The notes under the pieces: generated by a model
Database searches by the model: none
Told to the model about the DNA's origin: nothing
What the model saw: the letters and a program-made list of their open reading frames with translations, nothing else
In this document: positions 23,621 to 35,223 of the stretch, in pieces
Position numbering within the stretch: the stretch's first letter is position 1
Layout of the letters: every line of letters begins with the position of its first letter
Assembly: GCA_023653785.1 (NCBI GenBank)
Contig: JAMKCH010071941.1
Span: forward strand, 1 to 64,000
From: Ophioderma brevispina
Lineage: Eukaryota > Echinodermata > Ophiuroidea > Amphilepidida > Ophiodermatidae
Direction: 5' to 3'
DNA: 64,000 bases
Made by a program: the position numbers and the translations under genes

Positions 23621-25735
23621 GCATCACATCTAATCCTCGGCTGCGGAGGGCATGCGATACAATATTGCTCCATGCACATCTATCTTTGCAAGTGGGCTAT
23701 CTGCTCAGCTTGCATCATGCCTTTATCATGCCCTGCACACGTTGATGTAGGCTAAATAAGTGGTGCGTGGACGTCCATGTCTCCTTTTGCCGTGAGGTGT
23801 ATGTATAGAGCGTTCTTCTAGCAGGCTCTTCCTCTGGCATACGAAAGGATGTGTCCAAGGAAACTCAGCTGGCGATATCTTACAAGGTGGATTAAGTTCA
23901 GTGGTTAGTCGTTGAATATAATATGGTGTTTGAACACGTCTTCCGTTTTATGTCCATCACAATCCTATAATAGCAAGAGGTAGCAAATGCGTTGATTTTG
24001 CTTTCCATGTCTTTGGATAGGCACCCAGAATCACAGCCATATAGTAGGGATGGTCCGCAGGCAAGTGTGATACTTGACTTTTGCAGAGATGGATATTGGG
24101 GCTTTTCCCCAGCCGTCTAGCTCCATAAGGCACTCCATGCTAATTATTAGGTCTTTTTAGGTCGCTTGGACAGATGCCAGTTTTGGAGCCAATATATTTG
24201 AAATCTGTCAAATCTGAGGATACAATTTTGTCAGTCATGTAACTGTCTGGATTACCTTTATGAGGCCAAGTATTTTTCTGGCCTGCCGCTGCATTATTGG
24301 GCACTGGTTTGTGCCCTCGGAAGAGTGGAATCCAGCAGGGCAATATCATCAGCAAAATCCAAGTCATTCAGACTTTGGCTGGGTATCGTCTCGTCTGCGA
24401 GGATTTTTTGTTTACAATTCCAAAGTCACACATCTGATGTGACCTTCTCAGTAGAAATTCTACTAATATTATGAAAAGGAATGGAGCTAAAACATCACCC
24501 TGAAGAACTCCGGTGGCGACTTCGAAAGGATCCGAAATGTTTCCATCGACCATTACTGCACTTTTAGAGTTGTTGTATAGCGCACTTATAGCATTAACTA
24601 CTGCTTCCGGTATTCCATAATGCCGCATCACAGCAAACATAACCTATCTATTGATGGAATCAAATACCTTCTTGAAGTCTATAAAGGTGACTGTAAGAGG
24701 AAGCTGGTTGTCTTGGAAACCTTATATGATTCTTATGAGGATATGGATCTGCTGGGCACAACTTCTTCCAGAACGAAAACCAGCCTGGTTGCTTCTTAAC
24801 ATGGGTTCCACATGATCTCTGATTCTGTTTAGAAGGATCTTGTTGTAAGCCTTGGCTGTAATTGACAGAAGAGATATTCCTCGATAGTTGGTCATCAGAC
24901 TAAGGTCTCCCTTCTTGGGTAGAGAAACAATGATGCTAGTGGTCCATTGGCTGGGTGGAGTGAGAGTGGTGAATACTTCAGTACAAAAGCCATGAACTTA
25001 GCCATTGCATCACCACCATTCTGGAGTGGTTCAGATGTAATTGCACTGTCAAGTCCGGCGGCCTTATTGTTCTTCATTTGGCCTATGGATAGCGTCTCCT
25101 CTAGTGTTGGTGGATTGGTTTCGATGGGCAGATCTTGAGAAGCCGGTGGAGGCAGTTCAAATAATAGTGAACCGTGGCTGTTGTTGAGCAAGGAACTGAA
25201 ATATTTCTTCCATTCTGCAAGTAGGTCCTTCTCACTTGTTGGTGGGGTGCCATCTCTTTTGTTGACCTTGACACTGGTTTTTCTTGTCTTTGCCGGATAG
25301 ATTATGGATGATTTTCCATGTGGTGGTATAATCACCCTTTGAGTCAGCCAGTTTGAGATCTTCCATTTGTTTGTAGAGCATGGCTGCCTCCTCTGACTTG
25401 TAACTCTCATTCAAGCTGGAGTTACGCCTTTTCCAAAGTTCTCTGGACTGCTTAGATTTGGAAATCAGGTATCTTCTTTTGGCTTCATCCCTCTCTGACT
25501 TCAGATGGATAGTATTATCAGTTACCCAGCTCGGCAGGCCACATGGTCTGCGTTTGCCAACAACCTTCTCAGCTACCTCTGCACTGGAGGGCTTAAAATC
25601 TGTTGGACAATTCCAATTGGAAATAGTCTCTTGTGGAGGTATCTTGCAGTTTCTTCCAGTCGAACTTTGGTCTTATGAGAGGTTTCCCTCTGGTAGTTCT
25701 AAGGCAGCAGACGAGCAAAATACGCAGACGATCCG
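23620..25735 (-). pseudogene. RTE-like LINE (linker, reverse transcriptase, C-terminal tail)
   Basis: On the minus strand, from right to left: a linker with RRYLISKSKQSRELWKRRNS (about 25490-25430); the segment MKNNKAAGLDSAITSEPLQN (about 25080-25020), the conserved pre-RT block; a frame-broken NYRGISLLS/AKAYNKILLNRI stretch (about 24890-24830); LTVTFIDFKK-FDS (about 24700-24665); GVLQGDVLAPFLFIILVEF (about 24515-24460); and LDFADDIALL (about 24355-24325), the catalytic Asp pair. A tail resembling LGHIL/PHGKRRHGRPRTTY lies near 23850-23760. The N-terminal endonuclease is absent, so it is 5' truncated, as is usual after reverse transcription. Many stops. It interrupts the plus-strand Jockey-like element. 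Confidence 0.8.
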
Positions 25736-26600
25736 GTGGTCGGATGAACTCATTTCCTTATTATGAAGAAAACCGTCCATCTAAGACACATGTGTGTGCT
25801 TTCCATCTACGCAACCGTGAAGCCAAACGTCAGCTTAAAGTTACCTGGTCTGGAACACCCTTGGAGCACTTTGATAACCCTGTCTACCTAGGAGTTACCT
25901 TGGACCGCACTCTCTCTTATAAGACCCACATCGAGAAGACGAAGAGTAAAGTATGTTCACGTAATAACATCTTGAACAAACTGCACTTGCCCTGTGCTAC
26001 TCATGTGCAGAGTATGCTTGCCCTGTATGGGAAAGATCAACCCATGCCAAGAAGCTTGATCCAGCGTTAAATGCCTCCTGTCGGCTTATCACAGGATGCC
26101 TCCGTCCAAAACCAACGGAAAACTTATACATCTTAGCAGGAATTGCTCCACCTGCTGCCAACCGCCTTAAATCCAGAGAGAGAGTTTCTTAAGCAAAGTC
26201 CAACCACTTGAAACAGTCACTAAGTAGCTCAAGAGAGTTGCCTTGTGGAAAGAAAGACTTGCCATCAACCGAGTAACATCTATTGGCGTTGAACTTGGTG
26301 AGCATCTCCCACCTGGAGCTGACTCCTCATGGGCTGAATGGCGATGCCTCAACAGATTGAGAACCAGAATTGGTCGATCTAAGGTTTCCTTGCAGAAGTG
26401 GGGCTACCTGGAAGCAGGTCAGGATACTACCTGTGGATGTGGAACAGCACCACAGACAATGGAAAACCTCTTGGTCTGCCCAATGCTGGAGCAACAATGC
26501 ACAAACAAGGACCTTGCGGAATTCAGTGAAGCAGCCAGACGTTGTACCTATCTCTGACTGGGTCATATTTGAGAACCACAGTGTTTGGACACGATAAGAA
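25735..26600 (+). pseudogene. Jockey-like LINE reverse transcriptase, right part
   Basis: Continues the element of 23330-23620 in the same orientation. It has YYEENRPSKTHVCAFHLRN, then FDNPVYLGVTLDRTLSYKTH, the YLGV-D block found just after the RT fingers/palm in this group, then RLITGCLRP-like and LAGIAPPAANR pieces around 26080-26165. The tail is WAEWRCLNRLRTRIGRSK, then WGYLEAGQDTTCGCG and QTMENLLVCPML, a cysteine/histidine-rich C-terminus seen in many Jockey-group elements. Shifts and stops are present. Confidence 0.8.
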
Positions 26601-27079
26601 GAAGACAATAATGTAAAATTTAATAAATATATTTGGTGAGTTATTACAAAGATTGCGAGTGTTTAAAAATAAGAAAGCACTGACGGACACATCGTAACTT
26701 AGTAGTCCTATCCACAAATATCAACCATTTTTTCGGTGTATATACTCTAAAATTTACAGTTTGTTGTAAAATATATTACATGAAACCTGTAAAAGCTGCA
26801 TTTTTACGGGGTTTGGTTGGAAGATATGCATGCTACCATGATTTTCTTGTAAAATTTGCAGTATTTCCTATAATTCGTAGCACGTAGTACTTAATTCGTA
26901 TTATTGTACATATATTGTACACAAAATTCGAATAAAAGTTCCACTTTTAAATTTAGTACTTTTACAGGCCTAGAAAATATAGGCGTTCCGACGAAAATCA
27001 TTCTTAATTTTAATAATCGACATAATACAACCAGTGTTTTATAATGAATACTTTTATTTTCAACAACTCACTCTTAAAT
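26601..27079. other. Stretch between two LINEs, nothing recognised
   Basis: A+T-rich sequence with TTGTAAAAT words. Probably 3' untranslated remains plus unique DNA. Confidence 0.35.
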
Positions 27080-28743
27080 TATGATTACAAAATATGTACT
27101 ATGGCTCTAGCTCTAAAATTACAGAAAGTACTTGACAAACTAACAAACCCATAACAAACAGGATACATAAAAGGTCGTTTTAGTGGACAAAATATACGTA
27201 TCATTGAAGACGTCATCGATTATTGTATAAATAAAAACCAAGATAGTGGTGTTTTGTTTACTGATTTTCGAAAAGCGTTTGATACACTAGAAAAAAAAAT
27301 CTTGAAAAATGTTTGATTAAAATGGGGTTTGGGGTACAATTTCGACGTTGGGTAAATGCTTTGTATTTCAATATAAATAATTGTGTTTCAATGAACGGTT
27401 TATTATCAGAATCATTTCCAGTACAAAGAGGCATACGACAAGGGTGTCCTTTATCGGTACTCTTATTTATTATAGCTGTAGAAATGTTAGCTTTTAGTAT
27501 CAAACAAGACGAGTACATACATGGAATAAAGTGTATAAATGATCAACATGTAAAAATGGTACAATTACCTGATGACACAACTATAATGGTCAGTGATGAA
27601 ATATGTTTTAAATGTGTTGAGTTCAAAAGGCAACTTTAGTGAAGTATCTGGTATAGTTATCAATAAAGAAAAAAACAAGGAATATGTTTAGGCCAACAAC
27701 GGCCTACTGTTAGTGTGGATAAAATTAGATGGTCCGGAAAGCCAGTCAAAAGTTTGGGAACATATTTCAGCAAACACAAAGAGGAATCAGAGAAACTTAC
27801 TTGGTCAAATAGATTGACAAAACTGGAAAAAGCTATTAAAGGGTGAAAATCAAGGAAATTGACATACTTTGGTAAAATAACAATTGTAAAGACCTTGGGT
27901 ATTTCATAGCTATTATACAATGCTTCATCAATACATGTTCCAACCTATGTTATTAAAGAAGCAAATAGAATTGTCTTTTTTTTTTATGGGGTTCAAAAAA
28001 GGAAAAGGTGAAGAGAACAACTATAACCGGGTATATGAATATGGCGGTCTTAAAATGATAGACTTGGGATGTCAGATACATGCTCTAAAGATAAGATGGA
28101 TCTCTAGAATATACAACAGTTGTGATGAAAATGTATTCAAGAAAATTGCAAACTACTGGTTTGACTCTATCGGGGGTTAGATTTTCTGTAAGATTGAATT
28201 GTAAGCCTAAAGATGTAAATCAAATTACCAAGAATAAAATTCCAACTTTTTATCGGGATATTCTGGAACCTTGGTTTTTGCTAAAAGAGAGATATGTACT
28301 CAACGGTCATTAATTCGACTAGTGAAATCCTACAAAATCAAATCATATGGTATAATAGTGACATCAAATTTGGTAATAACTTGCTCATGTTTGAGAAATG
28401 GAAAAAGATCTAATATTATGTATTTAAGTGATATAATTGTAAATAATAGATTAACTTGGTAGAACTTCCAGAGAAGGTAAAATGTCCAAATGAAATTGAT
28501 CTTACAATACCAGACATTCATTTAACATTTAAACTGAACAGTGAGAGAAATGTTCACATTTCAAAAATGTTAACAAAGCAGTTATATACAATTCTTGTAG
28601 AGAAAGATCATGAACCTATATGTGTGAGACATTGGGATCGTGCATTACATGACTGTCCAGATCGTTATCAAACGTGGCTTGATATTTGGAAATTTAAAAG
28701 TAAACAAAGAATAACTAATCGAATTGGTCGATTACAGTTTTAG
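27080..28743 (+). pseudogene. Tx1/L1-like LINE reverse transcriptase, main part
   Basis: Starts inside the RT domain (SLLNYDYKI-like), then TGYIKGRFSGQNIRIIEDVI (27158-27217), SGVLFTDFRKAFDTLEKK (27246-27299), FPVQRGIRQGCPLSVLLFII (27415-27474) and LPDDTTIMVS (27567-27596), where the catalytic box reads PDD in place of ADD. Later blocks are GKPVKSLGTYFSKHKEESEK (27737-27796), GGLKMIDLGCQIHALKIRWI (28045-28104) and DIHLTFKLNSERN. Several shifts and stops occur. The order and motifs fit the L1/Tx1 group. The endonuclease is missing (5' truncation). A palindromic element then cuts the ORF. Confidence 0.85.
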
Positions 28744-28746
28744 CAG

Positions 28747-29609
28747 GGGACTGTAGTGTAAGAGTGTGCGCTTCCGGATAAAATTGTGAATTTTTGCACA
28801 CAAGTACTTTAGGCATTGATAATCCATAAAATTGATGGAAGCACTTGCCAACCCCCCCTTAATGGCCCCCAGCTTTGGGTGTCAAGGTTATACAGGTATC
28901 TATGGCTTATAGTTCCGGAGTTATGGGGTAAAAACTGTAAAAATGGTGAAAAAGTCAATTTTGGTGTGTACATGGATCAAAAGTTAAAAGTTGCTTTCAT
29001 TCAGTTAATAATAATGTGGTGCAAATTGTTTCCATAGCTTAAAGGATTGAAATAAGGAATAGTTTGGCTTATCCGTTATGCTTAGTTTTCACGTTATCCA
29101 ACAAATAGGTCACAGGTCAATAGAATCCAATAGCTGACAATAGCTGTTGACTTTATTCGCCATATTGGTTAATAACCAGACATGTAAGATAGTCAAAACT
29201 ATTCCTATATTTCATTCTATGAGCTAAACCAACAATTTGAACCACATTTTACAAAAATTGGAGCAACTTTTAATTTTTGACCCCTGTACAAACCAAAATT
29301 GACTTTTTTACCATTTTTACAGTTTTTACCCCATAATTCCTAAACTATAAGTCACAGGTAGTATAAACTATACCTTTTTTGAATCCTTGTAACCAGACAT
29401 TATGGTGTGCTTTTCAACACAATCGGAACATTTTAAAAATTTTACCCCTGTGTAACCTTGAAATCAAAGCTGGGGGCCATGAAAGGGGTGTGGCAAGTGC
29501 TTCCATCAATTTTTTTTTTTATTATCAATGTATAAAGTACTTGTGTACCAAAATTCACAATTTTATCCGGATTTGCACACTCACATAAGATCTGTTCATT
29601 ACAGTCCCC
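28747..29609. mobile_element. Palindromic DNA element inserted in the Tx1/L1-like LINE
   Basis: Inverted tips GGGGACTGTAGTG and CATTACAGTCCCC. Almost the whole 863 bp is one giant palindrome: CCGGATAAAATTGTGAATTT, ACACAAGTACTTTA, AAATTGATGGAAGCACTTGCC and GGTAAAAACTGTAAAAATGG all recur in reverse complement at 29280-29600. LINE coding sequence resumes right after it, which shows insertion. Related fragments occur near 5100-5230 and 62960-63060. A target duplication of CA is possible but not certain. Confidence 0.85.
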
Positions 29610-30010
29610 CACTATATAACATTTTATATAACCTAATTCCGTGTCAATTAAATTTATTTAGCTGGAAACTTAGTTTAAATAACAAGTGTGAGACGCGCAA
29701 TGAAATAGACAATTACCGTCACTTCTTTATTGAATGTAACAGCATTAAACAGTTTTGGACAAAATGGAAGGAATTAGTAGTACTCATCTTCCGTTTGGAA
29801 TGTTAAATTGACATGAAGCTAATTATCTATGGATATCAAGTTTACAAATGAGAATATATTCTGCTTAATTATTTGATTATGTTTGCAGTTCTATCAATCT
29901 ATAATGTAAGAATGACTTATAATGTTACAAATAAGTGGAGTATTTATATTTAGTATTTACAAATGAAATTAGAAAATACAATCAAATATTACGGTCGAAA
30001 CAGAGTGGTA
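29610..30010 (+). pseudogene. Tx1/L1-like LINE, 3' end after the insertion
   Basis: Reads PLYNILYNLIPCQLNLFSWK, then EIDNYRHFFIECNSIKQFW (about 29700-29760), the C-terminal Cys-His-like block of L1-type ORF2 (C..H...C). A decayed tail follows (FTNEIRKYN near 29955). It is in the same orientation as 27080-28743 and is the direct continuation of that ORF. Confidence 0.75.
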
Positions 30011-30599
30011 AAATAACCGTACACGACGGAAAATGCAAACTATTAGTTTACCATAATATTTTGTAACTTGTGACCTAATGTCACAACACCTTATATAGAT
30101 AAGATGTGCCTTTTATTAATAAATTACCTCTATGAGGTCTTAATAGAAAAAAAATGTGAGGTGACACTATTTGACAATGGACGGACTGAAGTTTGGCTTT
30201 TCCAGCTCTGCCGCTGAAGTACAATGGGGGATCCCGATTCCAATTACAAAATCGCTTCTTTTATGATACGCACGTTTTAGCATTACCACTCGTAGGTATA
30301 GTTTATTAGGGGGCCCTCTTCAAAAAATGTGCTGTTATTGGTTTAAGTGTTTTTATTGAATTAATTTTAAGAGTATACTGTAATGTTTACAGTCATAACT
30401 ACTAGTATATGGGTATATGGGCCTAGACCAACCGTGAATATCACATGGCATAATACAGATATAACTGCGTTGTAGTTTATTCCGTGTTCTTGACTTATTA
30501 AACCCTCGTCCTACCAAACGAATATGATCCAAAGCTTTTATGTAATTGTAAGTATATCCTTTGCGGTCATTTTAGCGGAAAAAATGGAGGTACCACATA
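30011..30599. other. Stretch with one dispersed repeat word
   Basis: CTTCAAAAAATGTGCTGTTATT (30320-30341 region) recurs at about 63280. Otherwise nothing was recognised. Confidence 0.35.
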
Positions 30600-30850
30600 A
30601 GGTTCATTGTTCCGAAGGTTGTTATTCCGAAGGTTCGTTTTTCGCATTCGCTTTTCCGAATCCTTAAAAAAGGTTCGGTATTCCAAAAATAGGGTTCGCT
30701 ATTCCGAATCTTAAAAAGGGTTCGTAATTCCGAATCTCAAAACAGGTTCAGATTCCGAATTTGAAAAGGCGTGAGGTATGCCAAAAACCAAATACCGTGT
30801 TTGTTATTCCGAATTTCAAAGACGTACGCTATTCCGAAATTTTGTTTTTC
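30600..30850. repeat. Diverged tandem repeat, GGTTCG..ATTCCGAAT unit (~30-35 bp)
   Basis: Seven or so units of the form AAAAGGGTTCG-TATTCCGAATCT, with TTCCGAA the most constant part. Unit length varies and the copies are not identical, so this is an old minisatellite. Confidence 0.8.
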
Positions 30851-30949
30851 ACATTGGAGCACTGAATATGATGATTTATATGGAAACTTTGAAGACGTGA
30901 TGCCAAAGAAAATATAAGTGCCACTATAGCGTCATTCAACGTCAGTGTA

Positions 30950-31260
30950 AATTTTGAGGTATTTTCCCGAAGTTTGGAGATATTTTCTAAAATTTCATGA
31001 AGTTTCGAGTTATATCTTGAAGTTCAGATATTTTCTCTTACGTATGAGAAGTTTCTCTAAAATTCCAAAATTATCTCAATAGATCCCGTTATTTAAAAGT
31101 GTCAGGACTTCATTATCTCGAAATTTGGACATATTTTCTCAAAGTTTGAAGAGGGTTTCTTTGAAGTTTTGGGTATTTTTCAAAATTGAGTTACTATCTC
31201 AAAATATACCAAGTTAATATTAGTTTAGTTATGGCTCGAAGTTTGACATTATCTCGAAGG
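30950..31260. repeat. Degenerate tandem repeat, GAAGTTTGGAGATATTTTCTC unit
   Basis: About eight diverged units built on AAGTTTGGA-ATATTTTCTC or ATTATCTCGAA. It follows directly after the previous array. Confidence 0.6.
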
Positions 31261-31307
31261 TCAAACAAGGAGTACAGGTCTATACGACTCATAGGAATCA
31301 ACTCCGG

Positions 31308-31373
31308 TGTGTCGTGTGTGTGTGTGTGGGTGTGTTGTGTGTGTGGTGTGTGTGGTGTGTGTGGTGTGTGTGT
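31308..31373. repeat. GT microsatellite
   Basis: An imperfect TG array with TGTGGTGTG units. Confidence 0.9.
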
Positions 31374-33130
31374 GTACTACCTATACCCAAATTTTCGGTC
31401 AGTGTTTGAATACACACTAATAATTGTGGGACCACTATAGGAATTGTGGGACCGACAGGCGGTCCCACAACTTATTTTCTCTGAATGAAATTTTCAAGAT
31501 GATTTTGTTGTTTTCTTCAGGAATAGCATGGTTCCAATTTTGAGGTGTGTTTTCAAAAGGTGTTGTGTTACGGTTTAGTAGGTTAAACACAACCATACAC
31601 TTGTCCCACAATTTGTTGATTTTTTTAATAGCGCCCTCTGTTGATGGGCCAATAATCATGTTGGTCCAAAATTTCGAAACACAAGAACTGAGCAGTCTGC
31701 TCAATTTTGTCTAGATCAAAGGGAGATCCGTATTTATGAGTACATTAAAGACATGTCAACTAATATAATTAACCATGCAGGACCAAGTAGCCGTATGGCC
31801 TTACTAAGCCAGTACTAGTAGAGGTCTTGCCATAGCTCGTCAAGATCTAAAGACTAGGATCTTATATGTAAACAAATTTCAGAATGATTCTGGAATGTGG
31901 CATTCCCGATTTGCTTCAGAATTTAATGGAGCCATTTTTTGTGTTCTTATCTCAATAGATTTTTTTCTTTTTTTTTAATTTGGATGAAAATTACAAGATT
32001 TTAAAAAGTAAAATAACAAAATTTCACACACAAAAATAAATGGGGGATTTTTAGGGCAAAGAAGAGCTCTGTTGAAGGAGAAAACTGTGCCTTAAAGACG
32101 CCAATCAGCATATTAGCATAAAACTTAAGGGCATGGCAGGTAATAACCTGGGAGAGGTGATGAGTATTTTCTGTCAACATGATAGTATAGCCTACGTGTA
32201 TAACAATGTGAAATGTGCCAGCTGTTTGAAAACACACCTTACTAACAGGAACCGGACACAATAATAATGTCTGGATCCAAATGTGTGTCTTATGAAGTCA
32301 AATAGAAAGGGAACTTATATGAAAATTCTTGTAAGTAAAATTCAAGAAGCCGTCGTAAAACATAACAAAGAGGATGCTTAATAGGCTCTTCTGGTCCCAT
32401 AAGCAATGATTAGAATGTGGTCACACAAATTTGGTACCACAACTACTGATACAGATACGTACCTGTGGCCGGTTCCACAAATTGCTAAAGTTCGGATGTG
32501 TGTGGGGTGTATAAGATAATATAGGTATAATATATTATATATGTTATAATATGTATATGAACTTATTTAATATTAAATAGTGTAGGTTCGATGTATATAT
32601 ATATGCTTCTTAATATATGTTGAGTTGTCAATATTATTGTTGACCCACTCCTTAAATTATTAAAATGGTTCTTGATCCTATCGTACTTACCCCATGGAAT
32701 TTGTGCAAATAATGCACGATGAGCAAAAAAAAGGGTCTGTAGATTTGTTAGGATGAAATATGTAACTGATTTTGGTCATTGTAGATGGTTTGAAGTTTCT
32801 CTTTCCACTTTCAATAAATTCGGACATTTCTGGTGTCACCACCGGAGCAGAAGTTTGATACAAGCTTGTGTTCTATAGCAAAATGTGATAATGTGCTGAC
32901 AAAATGGCACAAACTTTGCGAGTAAAGATGTGGTAATTCAGTCCCAGCCACTCGCGGTTATACAATTTGTAAAAATCTTTTAAATGTTATAGCCTTTTTT
33001 TTTTTTTCTACAATACTCAAATCGCCTAAAATAAATCCCCTGGAATTTTAATACAGATGTAGATTGTTGAAAAATGGCATGTGGCATCCCAAGGGGTCCA
33101 AAACTATGAAAAGGAATCCGAAGAGGCGTT
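31374..33130. other. Intron stretch with a GTGGGACC repeat and A+T satellite
   Basis: TTGTGGGACC recurs at 31422 and 31442, with GGTCCCACAA just after (31461), making a small palindromic cluster. Looser relatives (GGTCCCAT, GGTACCACAA) stand near 32392-32440. A strongly A+T-rich tract lies at 32515-32620. No exon was seen. Confidence 0.4.
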
Positions 33131-33245
33131 TGTTGTGTGTGGGTGTGTGTGTGTGTGTGTGGGGTGTGTGTGTGTGTGCTGTGTGTGTGTGTGCGTTCGT
33201 GCGTGCGTGCCTGCGTGTGTGTCGTGCGTGCCGTGGCGTTCGTGA
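33130..33245. repeat. GT microsatellite with GTGC units
   Basis: TG repeats mixed with GGTGTG, CGTGCG and GCCTGCG. The open frames on both strands are repeat artefacts. Confidence 0.9.
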
Positions 33246-34519
33246 GGTAGCGGTATTTTGTTGTCCCACTATCCATACTTTTTTTTTGCCAGGTGCGTTT
33301 TTGAAGCGATTAAGGGACTTTAATGTTTAGGCTTTACAAACATGCAAAAATATAATTTTCAAATATGAATGCCAACATGTGAGACTTATGTACGAGGTAT
33401 AGGTATTGGTTGCTCCATTCATTTTGAGCTTCTCTTAGATGGACAGAGTAATAACACACACCCCCCAAACCCATGTGTTTACAACCATAAGAAGGGGAAT
33501 GTAAAAAATTGATTTTACCTGTTTGGTATACTTTTTGGACGCCAGGGCATACATAAATCAATGGAACTTAAGTACTCAGCTGCATATTCAATTTTCTGCA
33601 ATCTTTGTGCATCAGCTCACTGCCACATTACAAAATTTTGCCAAATTAGGACAAGCAACTGAAGTCAGAAATAAGAAAAATCTCTGAATTGTCGAAATAT
33701 AAACAGTAAAGCTATCGTGTTCAGACGGTCTTTCTCTTCTATTACAGGAATTTTGCAAGTCATTGCGCGAACTAATACTGCATTACATTTAACACCACTA
33801 CCATTTCCCGTAACTTTCTTGCAGAAATAAAAACGGTTTGGGACAGGATTTATTTTACTATAAGTTCATAAACGGTCACTGGTCACTGCTTAAACTTGTT
33901 ATTTTAAGCAGTTAAAATAACCTGTAGAGTTTCGCTTTGATTTTGTTTTTGGACACAACTACCATACATTCGTTTTTGTATTACTTCCTGACCTCTGACT
34001 GGTCAATAGTCCAAATATGGCAGTCTATAACGACAACGCCATCATTTTCAGTTACGACGCCGACTTTCGCCAATCATAGAAATGGTCTATAAATCTTGTC
34101 ATACAGTGGGTTTTCGGTACAGGCAGACAATTAATTGTATGATTCTCATCTGTCGTTTGGGGATGATCCCCAAGGGAAAAACAATTATTATACCTTCTCA
34201 ACTTGGGAATGTTATTTTTGGTCAATATTTATGATTTAATATGAGGTGATATAATGTAAACAAAACTCAATTTTCGTTCGCCAAATGTCAATTCCGTCTT
34301 TTCTGAAAGAAAAGAACGCGCTTGAAAACTGAAATCACATATATACACTTAACATTTTTCATCCCCTTCCATTGTTTTTCCGCTCGCTTATTTGCAATTA
34401 ACAACTCTTATGAAGCAAAGGTTGTGTTGCCATATTCATTTAAATGATTAAATATGGAACTGACAACCCCATCTAACTTTGTAATCCTATTGGAGTTTTC
34501 GCTTCCCATGAAATTCTGT
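33246..34519. other. Intron stretch, nothing recognised
   Basis: No Ig exon, RNA gene or transposase was found. It contains a short inverted word pair (GTTATTTTAAGC/AGTTAAAATAACC near 33900-33930). Confidence 0.35.
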
Positions 34520-34790
34520 TCAAAAAGTAAAAAAAATTGCAGAGCTTCGGGGGCTTTGCCCGACCGCGATGTTCTGGCGCGGTCCATAACGGTCGTTGCG
34601 GTGCACTGAATTTAAAATAACCACTGTGCCTGTTCGCTGATTCCCCGCCCCACCCTCTCCCACCCACCGGTAAAAAAAATTGTGGCAACCGGCCGAGCGC
34701 AGCTAGCCAAAAAATGGTTTGTCGGTCGAAGGCGAAAGGTCCACTTCTGGCAAATCCGCACAACCCCCCCCCCCCCCCCCCCCCCATAAG
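34520..34790. repeat. Repeat shared with 22790-22935, ending in a C tract
   Basis: Starts GCAGAGCTTCGGGGGC and ends AAAGGTCCACTTCTGGCAAATCC, then a run of about 22 C at 34764-34785. Shares both ends with the shorter copy at 22.8 kb. Confidence 0.5.
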
Positions 34791-34887
34791 TCCTCGCTAC
34801 CACAGGCCTGCAAACAGCACATCCCTCAATTTGGCAAAAGAGACTTACAATTTTGTTGTCATTGACATTTCAACTTACCCACAACAG

Positions 34888-35223
34888 CAGCAAGCTATTA
34901 TACAAGGAGTTGACGGTCATGATTCTACATGCACAGTATGCCCAGATAAGATACTCATTGACTGTGAGACAAGCCCCCCCCCCTCGAGAGGGTGTAAAAC
35001 CAGCTGAAAGTATTACTATCAGTTGGAGTGTGGAACGGCGGATCCTCATCGAAGAGAAGGGAAGAGGACATCCCCTTCTCAAGACTTATCTGACTTATTT
35101 GATGTAAGCTCAGACCTAAATATTGGACGTACACTAGAGCTCTACATCATGAAAAAACTGTGGGATGCAGTATTGACAATACCATTGTCAAATTTTCAGC
35201 TGCGACTACACTTTACGTCGAAT
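34888..35223 (+). CDS. Ig-domain exon G (whole domain, frameshifted)
   Basis: A likely acceptor is TACCCACAACAG at 34887 (not certain). The donor GTCGAAT|GTGAGT after 35223 is strong and phase 1. One frame gives CPDKILIDCETSPP (B-strand cysteine). The next gives REGVKPAESITISWSVERR (C-strand tryptophan). A third gives the F-G stretch CSIDNTIVKFSAATTLYVE. So all three Ig landmarks occur in the right order across three frames. At least two indels are needed, one at the C tract near 34975-34983, a typical place for slippage or sequencing error. Identification rests on pattern only. Confidence 0.5.
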
